Notes: a model not told the origin generated them from the letters alone. A stretch of 64,000 nucleotides of DNA from JADKIH01 sp964595205 (GCA_964595205.1 CAZQOQ010000029.1:10909-74908), one strand, 5' to 3'; shown: positions 8,103 to 16,826, counted from the stretch's first letter. Program-made: numbers and translations.

Positions 8103-8499
8103 ATCGACTCCGGTAACAGAGCCTTCAGCTGGGTGTAAGCCATTTGCTAAAGCAAATATTGCTCGCCGGCAAAAGGATCGAAGCTTTAGCGGAGATCCGT
8201 CTGCGAGTGCTCCTTGAGGTATGAGGAATAGCGGGGTGTCAAACCCCGCCCGAGCTATGTAGCGTGCGTCTGGGAGTCGTATAGGAAGCTACACGAGGCT
8301 GTGAGCAATTAGGAAAGCCGAAGCCGAAAGGAAACGCACCGGCGAGCCAAATAGAGAGTGACTGAGCTGGCAGGTGCGAGTCTTTCACGAATGGTGGAAG
8401 ACGCGCTCAGTCACAGACACGAACAGGTTGAACTCTTTGTGAGGGGTTTTTATAAGTGAAGACCTGGAGTGGATACCTTGTTACCGGAGACGAATCGAT
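8103..8499 (+). ncRNA. Candidate large structured RNA, about 400 nt, unidentified class
   Basis: The region has no long frame but many exactly matching helices. A closing helix of 11 bp pairs 8108-8118 with 8479-8489, extended by 5 bp (8103-8107 with 8495-8499) across a 5-nt bulge. A 9-bp long-range helix pairs 8161-8169 with 8339-8347. A perfect 10-bp helix pairs 8358-8367 with 8405-8414. Local hairpins are at 8142-8157 (TAAA loop), 8175-8198, 8231-8249 (7 bp), 8258-8293 (6 bp) and 8424-8466. Loops are A-rich when read on the plus strand, which suggests plus-strand transcription. The GC content is higher than the AT-rich flanks. I looked for RNase P, tmRNA and group II intron domain V motifs and did not find them. 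No reverse transcriptase or nuclease gene adjoins it. Confidence 0.6.
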
Positions 8500-8514
8500 A
8501 ATAATAATATTATT

Positions 8515-10128
8515 TTATAGTTTAACAAATCTAGAATGATAAATTTGATTTCTCATTTCAATTTTAATAAAATAAATACCTTGTGGCAAATGTGAAATAT
8601 TTAATTCAGTCTCGGATTTATTCCTCAGAATTTTAAGGTCTGGATTTAGAAACTCTTTTCCCGTAACATCAAAAATTGTTATTTCGGCTTTTGCTTCAAT
8701 TTCACTTTCCAAAATAAACTTGAGGTAATTTAAGGCAGGATTAGGATATACACTTAACACGACATCGAATGAATTTTCTATGTTTGTTATTCCATCACAA
8801 ATTATTGAAGGCGAAATACTAAAAGTATCTTTTTGAATAAAGAATGAATAGTAATCAGGAAAATAATTATTTGAAACCAGGTTTGTGGCAGACACTGTAA
8901 GATTATTATCAGAAGACACTAATACTGGTAAATCTAGCTCATAACATCCACTTAAACCCAAAGTATCTGTCTTAAGGTAATGAATATATGGTTTATTTGG
9001 TCCTGGAAATGATGGTCGCCAAGATTTTCCAATTGAATAATACCCACCTTGTCCATCTTCCTCATGATAAATATTATATTCTCCTTTTTCATAAAAGTAA
9101 CTCCATTGCCAATTTCCAATTGAATCAGTTTTTATCAAACATGCAGCTGGTACACCATTATATGGAAATCGACTTGACATTAAAAATCCTGCATCAGTTG
9201 TTTGTATAAATCCGTTATCGCTAACAGCATGACAAATATATTTCCTTATCCATAATATATTACCTAGGGTATCTAACTTCATTATATAAGGACCAGCGCT
9301 TTGATAAACCGAATCCCAACATGTACCATTGAGGATAATACCATCAGATAATAGTTTTATATTTCGTGCAGTTGAACTAAGTCTATTTGCTTTATACTTT
9401 TTTGACCAGATTATATTTCCATCTATATCTAATTTGTTAAGTAGTATATGACCTGTAAATGGAAATGAATCCGCTATGCTGCCGCAGGCATATATATTCC
9501 CAGTCGATGATATATCAAAATCAAAGAAGCGTGCAGAATATTGACCTGAATATATTTTGGACCATATTGGTGAAAAACTTGAGTCAAATTTTACTAAAAT
9601 TGCAGCCAATGATGTTGGTTGATACAAACTATCAATTTGACCCGACATAAAAATAGCACTCTCAGTTGAATTAGTTCGTATTCTATTAAAGTTTCCCATT
9701 CCCGTGAATCGAAATGAGGCCGCTGATTTTACATTCGAATTAGAATCTAAAAGTAAATACGTTGGTAGATCTAACAAACTTGTTCCGTTATAAGAAGTAC
9801 CAATTGCACAAACATCTCCACGATTTAATGATTTAAAAAAAGTAAGTGAATAACTCGTATCGTATTGAGGAGAATGAAACTGAAAACATGTACTTATGGA
9901 ATTGTTATTATTCAATGTTAAAAAGCCAACACTTTCGCAAGATGGAATAAATTGAGGATCGAAACACCCTCCTATGCTAAATAAAATTTTTGTTTGCGTA
10001 GGAGAGTGTTCCAGATTAAAAACATCATCAACAGAATAGCCATTCCCAAAATTTATTTGAAACTGCCTTTGTCCAAATACATTTACAGAAACAATAAGAA
10101 ATAATATAAAGTATTTATTAACAACCAC
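8515..10128 (-). CDS. Secreted protein with T9SS C-terminal sorting domain
   Basis: A 537-residue protein with a hydrophobic signal peptide (about residues 5-20, ending VFGQ), repeats of the type LLNKLDIDGNIIWSKKY and IMKLDTLGNILWIRKY that suggest a beta-propeller-like body, and a C-terminal sorting domain starting around LSVYPNPALNY and ending in a short basic tail. It should be exported by the T9SS and attached to or released from the surface. It starts at GTG 10128, three bases after the stop of the upstream remnant (TAG-tca-GTG); no ATG precedes the signal peptide. Codon use is much more AT-rich than in the flanking catabolic genes. The repeat type is shared with the protein at 16957. Confidence 0.75.
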   Translation of the reverse strand: MVVNKYFILFLIVSVNVFGQRQFQINFGNGYSVDDVFNLEHSPTQTKILFSIGGCFDPQFIPSCESVGFLTLNNNNSISTCFQFHSPQYDTSYSLTFFKSLNRGDVCAIGTSYNGTSLLDLPTYLLLDSNSNVKSAASFRFTGMGNFNRIRTNSTESAIFMSGQIDSLYQPTSLAAILVKFDSSFSPIWSKIYSGQYSARFFDFDISSTGNIYACGSIADSFPFTGHILLNKLDIDGNIIWSKKYKANRLSSTARNIKLLSDGIILNGTCWDSVYQSAGPYIMKLDTLGNILWIRKYICHAVSDNGFIQTTDAGFLMSSRFPYNGVPAACLIKTDSIGNWQWSYFYEKGEYNIYHEEDGQGGYYSIGKSWRPSFPGPNKPYIHYLKTDTLGLSGCYELDLPVLVSSDNNLTVSATNLVSNNYFPDYYSFFIQKDTFSISPSIICDGITNIENSFDVVLSVYPNPALNYLKFILESEIEAKAEITIFDVTGKEFLNPDLKILRNKSETELNISHLPQGIYFIKIEMRNQIYHSRFVKL

Positions 10129-10131
10129 TGA

Positions 10132-11007
10132 CTATTCTTTTATAAACCTTATTGATTTACTGATATTATCTTTAGAAATTATATTACAGAAATAAATTCC
10201 ACTTTTTAATGATGAGATATCAACTATTTTTTTCAAATTATAAATTGAATTCGAATAAACTAATCTACTGTAAATATCCAATATTTGTATTTTAGAATTG
10301 GAATTATTTTCAAGCAATTCAATCGTAATTTCATTTTGTGCTGGATTTGGAAAAACTTTTATTTCTGAATTTATTTTTGAAATTATGCTAGATTTTTTCC
10401 TTTGCACATTTCCTTCGTCATCAAGAATTAAATTCAGCATCGCCCTTGCCATAAAAACGGCTTCTCCTATTTCATAATAATCACCATAAGCAAAATCTTC
10501 AAGGACTCCCCTTACTAGTTCAGTATACTCGGTTTCCTTCATATCATAATTAATATAAATATCAAAACAAGTTAATAAATTTTCTTCAAATTCATCATCA
10601 GGAACTATTGATTCTAAAACATCGAAGGCGCTTTCACCATCATTGTCATCGATATATTCTTTCATTTGTACAAATAATACAGCATTTCCCGCCAATTTTG
10701 CACTATAAAATTCACCGAACTTATCATATTCTTCGGAATCTAAATCGAGTAATTCTTGATTCTCATAAAGCATAGCAAATGCAAAATCCTCAGCTTCTTT
10801 TTTGTATAATTCTCCATTTGAATCATATTCTACTTCATCAGAAACAATGTCTCCTAATAAATCTGCTCTTATATCCGCGATTTCTTCTTCTTCTGGTTCA
10901 TCTGGATCAGAACAGTAATAATTATTAGGTCCGACTAAATTGGGAACAATATTTGTGAAATGACCTACTTCCGGAAATCCCCAACCAACTCCTGAAAAAC
11001 TCGAAAA
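10132..11007 (-). pseudogene. 3' remnant of a larger T9SS-sorted protein
   Basis: The minus-strand frame is open from 11007 to the stop at 10132, and the protein-like sequence continues well upstream of the first internal ATG (10773), through GVGWGFPEVGHFTN and an acidic DEPEEEE stretch. Beyond 11007 the frame meets a stop in unrelated sequence. The C-terminus carries a YPNPA-like motif (KVFPNPAQNEI) and ends IRFIKE, as expected for a T9SS sorting domain. This is best read as the end of a long surface protein whose 5' part was lost by rearrangement. A short gene starting at 10773 is possible, but would lack a signal peptide. Confidence 0.65.
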
Positions 11008-11058
11008 TTATGAGAACACAAATGCTAAGCGTTGGAATTAATATTTTGATGTTGTTTT

Positions 11059-11090
11059 TCCCGCAGATCCCGCAGATGAAACCGCAGATT
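11059..11090 (+). repeat. CGCAGAT-type repeat, copy 3 (right end of island)
   Basis: Contains CCCGCAGATCCCGCAGAT followed by ACCGCAGATT and, just beyond, TTCGCAGAAT. It is the best-preserved copy and lies inverted relative to the left copies at 7316 and 7526. It marks the point where AT-rich island sequence gives way to the NCS1 transporter gene. Confidence 0.75.
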
Positions 11091-11143
11091 TTCGCAGAAT
11101 GAAATAGTGCTTGCTTACTACATTGTTTTAATAAATCCGGAAA

Positions 11144-12565
11144 TTATTTTTTCATTAATCTGTAATACACAATTCCCGAAACGATAAAGCCAACAAACCA
11201 AGCGTAATTGTAAAGATCAGATAACCATGGCCAGACATTTTTAGTACTAACAATGTGTGTGGTAGTTAAAAATCCCGGAATATTTGGCAGAATGCCAACA
11301 ATGAGAGCTATGATTGCCGCACGGTTAAAACCATTAGCGTAATTATATCTTCCGTCATGGGAATACAATTCATCAACGACCAATTGTTGTTTACGTATAA
11401 AAAAATAGTCCACGATCATGATTCCGCCAACCGGTCCGAGCAGACTCGAATAGGCGATGAGCCATGTGAAGATATATCCATTCGGATCGGCGATGAGTTT
11501 CCATGGGAAAATCAGAATGCCGATGATGCCCGTGATGTATCCTCCTTTTTTGAAATCAATTTTAGAAGGCGAGAGGTTTGAAAAATCATTTGCAGGACTC
11601 ACGATATTAGCCGCTATGTTTGTTGCAAGCGTCGAAATAGCTACTGCAATCATCGCAAAACTTACGAGTAATTTACTCTCGAATTTACCGGCAAGTACTA
11701 ACGGATCCCAAATCGTATGACCATAAATGATCATCGTCGCAGAAGTGACTACAACTCCGATGAAAGCGAATAGAGTCATGGAAGGAGGAAGGCCGATGAT
11801 TTGTCCCACCACCTGCGCACGCTGACTCCTGGCATAACGGGTGAAGTCGGGAATGTTCAGAGAAAGTGTCGCCCAATAGCCAACCATTCCTGTTAGCCCG
11901 GGGAAAAAGAATTTCCAGAATTCGGATGACGAATGAAATTTTGAAGGCTGCGAAAGAATGGGTCCTAAACCGTTTCCTGCCGAGATCGCCCAGAATAATA
12001 ATGCCAGTGCGGCAAACGGAAGAAAGAATGCCTTAAAGACAAGCAGCTTCCGGATACTCTCAACTCCCATCTTCACGATCCACATGTTTAAAAGCCAGAA
12101 AATAAAAAAAGTTATTGCAGGACCAGTCTGTAGTGTAAAAGAATCGGGAAAAATTTGCGGAAGGTTTTCAATCGATGGAAACCACACATGCGCCATCTGG
12201 TAAAGTGCGAATCCGCCAATCCAGGTCTGTATTCCAAACCAGCCACAGGCAACGATGGCCCGAAGGATAGCAGGAATATTTGCTCCCATCACGCCGAAAC
12301 TCGCACGTGCGAGTACCGGAAAAGGTATTCCGAATTTCGCGCCGGCATGGCCGTTTAAAATCATCGGAAGCAAAACGATTGTATTCCCTAAAAAGATGGT
12401 AAGGATTGCCTGCCACCAGTTCATTCCTCCCTCGATGAGCGAACTCGCAAGCATATACGTCGGAATGCACAGGCTCATGCTTATCCAAAGCGCAGCATAA
12501 TTCCAGGTGTTCCACGTTCTTTTCTCCGCAGGAACGGGGGCGAGGTCTTCGTTGAGTAAAGCCAT
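11144..12565 (-). CDS. NCS1 family nucleobase/allantoin/hydantoin:cation symporter
   Basis: A 473-residue, 12-helix transporter of the family that includes the hydantoin transporter Mhp1 and the allantoin permease PucI. Family landmarks are WNYAALWISMS (21-31), ACGWFGIQTWIGG (106-118) carrying the tryptophan and glutamine that align with the Mhp1 substrate site, GYWATLSLNIPDFTRYA in the middle, and NIVSPANDFSN. Substrate cannot be fixed from sequence: allantoin or uric-acid-derived hydantoin fits the cluster on the left, while uracil or dihydropyrimidine fits the aminotransferase and dehydrogenase on the right. It starts at ATG 12565, and repeats fill the gap to the upstream gene. Confidence 0.88.
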   Translation of the reverse strand: MALLNEDLAPVPAEKRTWNTWNYAALWISMSLCIPTYMLASSLIEGGMNWWQAILTIFLGNTIVLLPMILNGHAGAKFGIPFPVLARASFGVMGANIPAILRAIVACGWFGIQTWIGGFALYQMAHVWFPSIENLPQIFPDSFTLQTGPAITFFIFWLLNMWIVKMGVESIRKLLVFKAFFLPFAALALLFWAISAGNGLGPILSQPSKFHSSSEFWKFFFPGLTGMVGYWATLSLNIPDFTRYARSQRAQVVGQIIGLPPSMTLFAFIGVVVTSATMIIYGHTIWDPLVLAGKFESKLLVSFAMIAVAISTLATNIAANIVSPANDFSNLSPSKIDFKKGGYITGIIGILIFPWKLIADPNGYIFTWLIAYSSLLGPVGGIMIVDYFFIRKQQLVVDELYSHDGRYNYANGFNRAAIIALIVGILPNIPGFLTTTHIVSTKNVWPWLSDLYNYAWFVGFIVSGIVYYRLMKK

Positions 12566-12620
12566 CTTTTTTATTGAAGCGTGAAGATTGAAAAATACTA
12601 ATTAGTTAATTTGATGATTC

Positions 12621-12665
12621 GTTAATTCGTTAATTCGTTAATTCGTTAATTCGTTAATTCGTTAA
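12621..12665. repeat. Octamer tandem repeat GTTAATTC, five copies plus partial
   Basis: Five perfect consecutive GTTAATTC units are followed by GTTAA. The same word recurs in the gap between the aminotransferase and dehydrogenase genes (14124-14151 and, in reverse complement, 14230-14316). It lies in the promoter-side gap of the NCS1 transporter gene. Confidence 0.9.
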
Positions 12666-12699
12666 ATGAAAATAACCAATAACAAATATCCAATTATTT

Positions 12700-12768
12700 T
12701 TCAATCTTCAATCTTCAATCTTCAATCTTCAATCTTCAATCTTCAATCTTCAATCTTCAATCTTCAAT
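12700..12768. repeat. Heptamer tandem repeat TTCAATC, nine copies plus partial, overlapping a stop codon
   Basis: Nine perfect TTCAATC units run from 12700 to 12762 and a partial tenth reaches 12768. The TGA stop of the class III aminotransferase (12764-12766, minus strand) lies inside the partial copy, so the array begins exactly at the end of the coding region. Slippage would leave the protein end unchanged unless the last copy were altered. Confidence 0.92.
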
Positions 12769-14116
12769 ATACGTGTTCGTCTGCGATAGAGATTGCTTTC
12801 GAAACTATCTCAAGCGCTTCGTCCATTTCGTCTTTAGTTATGCAAAGCGGCGGAGCGGTGAAAATATAATTCCACCGGACGAATGTAAAGAGTCCGAGTT
12901 CTAAAAGTTTAGCGTTTACCTTATTCATAATGGCCATCTCATCGGCAGTCGCATTCCATGGCGCCATCGGTTCTTTGGTCTTCCTGTTCTTCACCAATTC
13001 GATGCAACCCAGCAAGCCTGTATTCCTGTAGTCGCCAATCGAAGGATGTTTCTCTTTCATCTTCTCAACACGCATCTCCATGTGTTTTCCCATTGCTGCG
13101 GCATTCTCAATCAGGTTTTCGTCGTCGTAAATTTTTAATACCTCATTCGCAGCCGCGCATGCCACCGCATGGGCAGAGTAGGTGAGTCCCAGCGGAAGTG
13201 GCTTGTCGTTGAACCTGCTGATGAGTTCTTCCTTTATAATCATTCCTCCCAGCGGAATGTAACCGCATGTAAGTCCTTTTGCAAAGCACATGATATCCGG
13301 AACTACATCGTGATGATTCACGCCGAACCATTTTCCGGTTCTGCCGAATCCGCTCATCACCTCGTCGCAGATCAGAAGGATGCCATATTTATCTGCGATC
13401 TCCCTGATTTTTTTCCAGTATCCCGGCGGGTATTTGATGCATCCGCTCGACCCGCTTTCACCTTCGATCAAAATCGCCGCAACCGTGCCCGGACCTTCAT
13501 ACTTGATGATACGCTCCATGTGATTGGCTGCATTCGTAGAACATTCTTCCGGAGTCGCGCTATTCCACGGACAACGATAAAAATATGGATTCTCCACGTG
13601 TAAAAAATTCGGAGCCGCCTGTCCGTCGTGTGCAATTCCTCTCGGATCTCCACTCGCCGACATCGCGCCATAGGTAGCGCCGTGATAACCCTGGTAAAGC
13701 GTCACAACCTTATGACGGCCGGTATATAATCTCGCAAACTTGATTGCATTCTCAATCGCTTCCGCGCCTGCATTCGTGAAAAAAGTTTTCTTCAGCGATC
13801 CCGGCGTTATCTCCGCCAGTTTTTTTCCAAGTTCACCACGCGCTTCGGTGATCATTCCCGGATGAACGAAACTCACTTCTTCCATCTGCCTCACGACGGC
13901 TTCTTTCACCCTCGGATGCCCGTGACCGATATTCATGTTCATCAGCTGCGATGAAAAGTCGATGAATCGTTTACCGCTGCGATCGTAAATATTTATACCC
14001 TTTGCTCCTTTAATATTCAAAGGATTCAACCCCGCCTGCTTCGACCAGGAAAAGATGGTGTATTCGAGATTGTTTTGTAAGATGATTTCGCGTTCTGAAA
14101 GTGTGGTAGCGTACAT
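12764..14116 (-). CDS. Class III PLP-dependent aminotransferase
   Basis: A 450-residue fold-type I transaminase of the omega-amino acid/AGXT2-like group. The PLP lysine is K280 in FAKGLTCGYIPLGG; the cofactor aspartate is in LLICDEVMSGFGRTG, and TNAGAEAIENAIKFAR is the phosphate-binding region. Likely reactions are beta-alanine (or another omega-amino acid) with pyruvate, giving malonate semialdehyde, or alanine with glyoxylate, giving glycine. The adjacent CoA-acylating semialdehyde dehydrogenase supports the first; the glyoxylate-producing urate pathway nearby would suit the second. It is on the same strand as both neighbours but separated from each by about 200 bp of repeats. Confidence 0.88.
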   Translation of the reverse strand: MYATTLSEREIILQNNLEYTIFSWSKQAGLNPLNIKGAKGINIYDRSGKRFIDFSSQLMNMNIGHGHPRVKEAVVRQMEEVSFVHPGMITEARGELGKKLAEITPGSLKKTFFTNAGAEAIENAIKFARLYTGRHKVVTLYQGYHGATYGAMSASGDPRGIAHDGQAAPNFLHVENPYFYRCPWNSATPEECSTNAANHMERIIKYEGPGTVAAILIEGESGSSGCIKYPPGYWKKIREIADKYGILLICDEVMSGFGRTGKWFGVNHHDVVPDIMCFAKGLTCGYIPLGGMIIKEELISRFNDKPLPLGLTYSAHAVACAAANEVLKIYDDENLIENAAAMGKHMEMRVEKMKEKHPSIGDYRNTGLLGCIELVKNRKTKEPMAPWNATADEMAIMNKVNAKLLELGLFTFVRWNYIFTAPPLCITKDEMDEALEIVSKAISIADEHVY

Positions 14117-14123
14117 TTTTTTT

Positions 14124-14316
14124 GGATTCGTTAATTCGTTGATTAGTTAATAGAATATAAAGAGGCAGTTTACGGATTTATTTTTTGGTTATTAATTATA
14201 AAAAAAATTGATTCAATCTTTTAAACTTGAATAATGGCGAATCGACGAATTAACTAATCAACAAATCAACTAATCAACTAATTAACGAATCAACGAATCA
14301 ACTAATTAACGAATCC
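14124..14316. repeat. Inverted arrays of GTTAATTCG-like words between two catabolic genes
   Basis: The left arm 14124-14151 is built from GGATTCGTTAATTCG and GTTGATTAGTTAAT words. The right arm, about 14230-14316, holds many copies of their complements such as AATTAACGAATC, AACTAATCAAC and CGAATCAACG. The arms are imperfect reverse complements separated by about 80 bp, so a long stem could form. The right arm stops at the dehydrogenase stop codon. No coding capacity is evident. Confidence 0.7.
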
Positions 14317-15786
14317 CTACGACATCCAATTCGTCTTCGACTCCGGATTCCACTTTATCGACGTCTTCTTCAACTGTGTCCAGAATTCGATTGAACTGTC
14401 GCCTGTGATGTCGCCAACGCCAAACTTTGAATCGTTCCATCCGCCGAAAGAAAACGGTTCTCTTGGTACAGGAACGCCGATGTTTATACCAATCATCCCC
14501 GCACTTGCTTTTTCCATGACGAGGCGGGCAATGCCACCGCTTTGAGTAAACACCGATGCTGCATTTCCATAATCGGAACTGTTTTCAATGTTCAGAGCTT
14601 CGTTGATGTCTTTGGCACGAATGATTGCAATCACAGGTCCGAAAACTTCTTCTTTTGCAATGGCCATATCCGGCGTAACGAAATCGATCACCGTCGGCCC
14701 GACATAGAAGCCATTTTCCTTTCCTTCAACCTTCCAGTTGCGGCCATCGACTAATACCTTAGCGCCGGCCTTTTCCGCCTCTGTGATGTAGCGGTTGATA
14801 CGCTCTCTTGCTTCTTTACTTATAACTGCTCCGAGATTTTTCCCCGGAATAATTTTCTTTGCTTCTTCAACGATCTTGCTGATGATCGGGTCGATATTTC
14901 CAACACCCACCATAGCCGATGCAGCCATACATCGCTGTCCGGCACAGCCGCTCATCGATGCGGTTACGTTCGTCGCCGTCATTTCCGGATGAGCATCCGG
15001 CATTACGATCAGGTGATTCTTTGCTCCTCCCAGTGAAAGACATCTCTTCAGATTCGATGTCGCACGCTTGTAAACGATCTTGGCAACCTTCGTTGAACCT
15101 ACAAACGACACTGCCTGGATGCCCGGATGATCGCAAATGGCTTCAACGATTTCCCTGTCACCGTTCACGATATTGAAAACTCCGTCAGGGAGACCCGCTT
15201 CTTTCAGCATCATTGCAATCCTGTTTGAGGAAAGTGGAACCTGTTCGGATGGTTTCAGGATCATACAGTTTCCGAGAACAATAGCATTTGGTATCGTCCA
15301 GTGCGGCACCATGTGCGGAAAATTAAATGGAGCGATAGACGCCACCACTCCAAGCGGTTTATGATCGATCCTGCACTCAACACCTCTGCTTACTTCCAAT
15401 ATTTTTCCCGGAACAAGCTGTGGCATGCTGCAGGCATATTCCGTCAATTCAATACTCTTTTCCACTTCGGCTGTTGCTTCATCAAGTGTTTTACCGTTTT
15501 CTTCCTGAACAAGCGATGCGAGTTCACGGAGGTTTTTTTCCATCAGTGTTTTATATCGATAGAAGATCTGCACTCTTTCTTTTATCGGTGTGTTCGACCA
15601 GCCTTCAAAGGCTGCCTGCGCTGCTTTGACGGCATCGTTTAGTTCTTTAGTTGCGGAAAGTGGTACTGTAGAAATGACTGATCCATCGAGTGGCGACAGA
15701 ACATCCATCGATTTTTTAACATTTCCGGTAAATTTCCCTGCTATATAATTTTTTACCTCTGGAAAACGAGTGGTGGTAACTGACAT
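14317..15786 (-). CDS. mmsA: CoA-acylating (methyl)malonate-semialdehyde dehydrogenase
   Basis: Converts malonate or methylmalonate semialdehyde plus CoA and NAD to acetyl- or propionyl-CoA and carbon dioxide. The 489-residue length and the catalytic C286 in GCAGQRCMAAS are diagnostic for the CoA-acylating branch of the aldehyde dehydrogenase superfamily, as is the PFNFPHMVPHW motif. With the class III aminotransferase next to it this would complete beta-alanine (pyrimidine) or valine-type degradation. It starts at ATG 15786; about 210 bp without a gene separate it from the next gene and probably hold its promoter. Confidence 0.93.
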   Translation of the reverse strand: MSVTTTRFPEVKNYIAGKFTGNVKKSMDVLSPLDGSVISTVPLSATKELNDAVKAAQAAFEGWSNTPIKERVQIFYRYKTLMEKNLRELASLVQEENGKTLDEATAEVEKSIELTEYACSMPQLVPGKILEVSRGVECRIDHKPLGVVASIAPFNFPHMVPHWTIPNAIVLGNCMILKPSEQVPLSSNRIAMMLKEAGLPDGVFNIVNGDREIVEAICDHPGIQAVSFVGSTKVAKIVYKRATSNLKRCLSLGGAKNHLIVMPDAHPEMTATNVTASMSGCAGQRCMAASAMVGVGNIDPIISKIVEEAKKIIPGKNLGAVISKEARERINRYITEAEKAGAKVLVDGRNWKVEGKENGFYVGPTVIDFVTPDMAIAKEEVFGPVIAIIRAKDINEALNIENSSDYGNAASVFTQSGGIARLVMEKASAGMIGINIGVPVPREPFSFGGWNDSKFGVGDITGDSSIEFWTQLKKTSIKWNPESKTNWMS

Positions 15787-15998
15787 CTATTTGGTTTTTT
15801 AAATGGTCTTCAATAATACACTAATCCTCCCATGGAAAAGCCTTCAAATATCAGAATTTAGAAGGGAATAATGAAATATTACTATGATTTGTGTGATTAG
15901 CCTGATAATCTAACAACCTGTTAATTGAATTTAAAATGATCAAAGAGTACAATTCAATGTAATAATGAAAAATCGAAAAGGATTTGAGAGCTGGCTAA

Positions 15999-16826
15999 TT
16001 AAAACCTGAACGCAACAAAAAAGTTCATTCCCTTTACCGTATAATTTACATCTTTCAGGAAAAGTGGATTATCGGGTAAGCCTTCTCCCCTGAGATCTGA
16101 ATAACCGTATCCGATTCCGGCTCCTAAATATCTGAGCAGATAATACTCTGCGCTTATTTGCCATTCCGTGACCTTTGCTTTAGTATTATTCAAATCTATT
16201 TCAAAGTATTCAACCGAACCTCTTGCCAATAAAGAGGGTAATATGTAAAAGCTCCCATGAATGCCGGGTACAACAACCGGTACATCATAACTGCCATCCC
16301 GGACAAACGAAGCCCCATTTGAATTTGCATCTAATCCTGCCTCAAGTCTTAAGTATCTGCCTCCAAGCGAAATTCCCGCCGTCGCTTTCGCCTTATGGAG
16401 GATTGAAAACCGTAGCGTCCCCGAATAATAGTCGGTGTTAAAATATCCCTTCACTCTTGCACCAACAGTATAGCTTTGATCGCCAAAAGAAAAATCCCTC
16501 GTCAGGTAGCTGTCGCCGGTTCTGTGCAACGAAAAATATGATCCGACAAACTGAAATCTTCCACCTGCTAATACTTTAAAATAAAATAAGGAATTGGATG
16601 ATAAGAAATTCAGATCGTTTTCCAGTTCAAGTGTTGTATTTGTTACTGGAATGTTGGGATCTGTAATTTCAAAAACCGCTTTTGTATTTACATCCACCGT
16701 TGATATTCCTGCATAAAAATAGATCAATCCTCTTCCGCCTTCGTAGGGTTGAGCATTGGTAATACTTACTCCGGATAAAAAAAAGAGGACTATCGAGTGC
16801 TTAAGAGGGGAAAATATTTTTTTCAT
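15999..16826 (-). CDS. Predicted outer-membrane beta-barrel protein, unknown role
   Basis: A 275-residue protein with a signal peptide (hydrophobic stretch about 11-25, cleavage after TNAQ) and alternating amphipathic strands throughout, ending in the terminal phenylalanine (FVAFRF) typical of outer-membrane barrels. Segments such as GARVKGYFNTDYYSGTLRFS and GAGIGYGYSDLRG are barrel-like. No specific family was recognised. It is alone on the minus strand, divergent from the T9SS cargo gene to its right. Confidence 0.7.
   Translation of the reverse strand: MKKIFSPLKHSIVLFFLSGVSITNAQPYEGGRGLIYFYAGISTVDVNTKAVFEITDPNIPVTNTTLELENDLNFLSSNSLFYFKVLAGGRFQFVGSYFSLHRTGDSYLTRDFSFGDQSYTVGARVKGYFNTDYYSGTLRFSILHKAKATAGISLGGRYLRLEAGLDANSNGASFVRDGSYDVPVVVPGIHGSFYILPSLLARGSVEYFEIDLNNTKAKVTEWQISAEYYLLRYLGAGIGYGYSDLRGEGLPDNPLFLKDVNYTVKGMNFFVAFRF

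Noticed and set aside
8103..8499. Assigning the structured RNA to RNase P, tmRNA or a group II intron
   Set aside because: The conserved RNase P GAGGAAAGTCC region, the tmRNA tag frame and CCA-type ends, and a group II domain V stem were not seen; a fragment of a ribozyme stays possible, so the class is left open.
12700..12768. CRISPR array
   Set aside because: Units are 7 bp with no spacers; it is a simple tandem repeat.
15787..15998. Small genes in the gap before the dehydrogenase
   Set aside because: Only short frames of random composition; the stretch is treated as promoter region.
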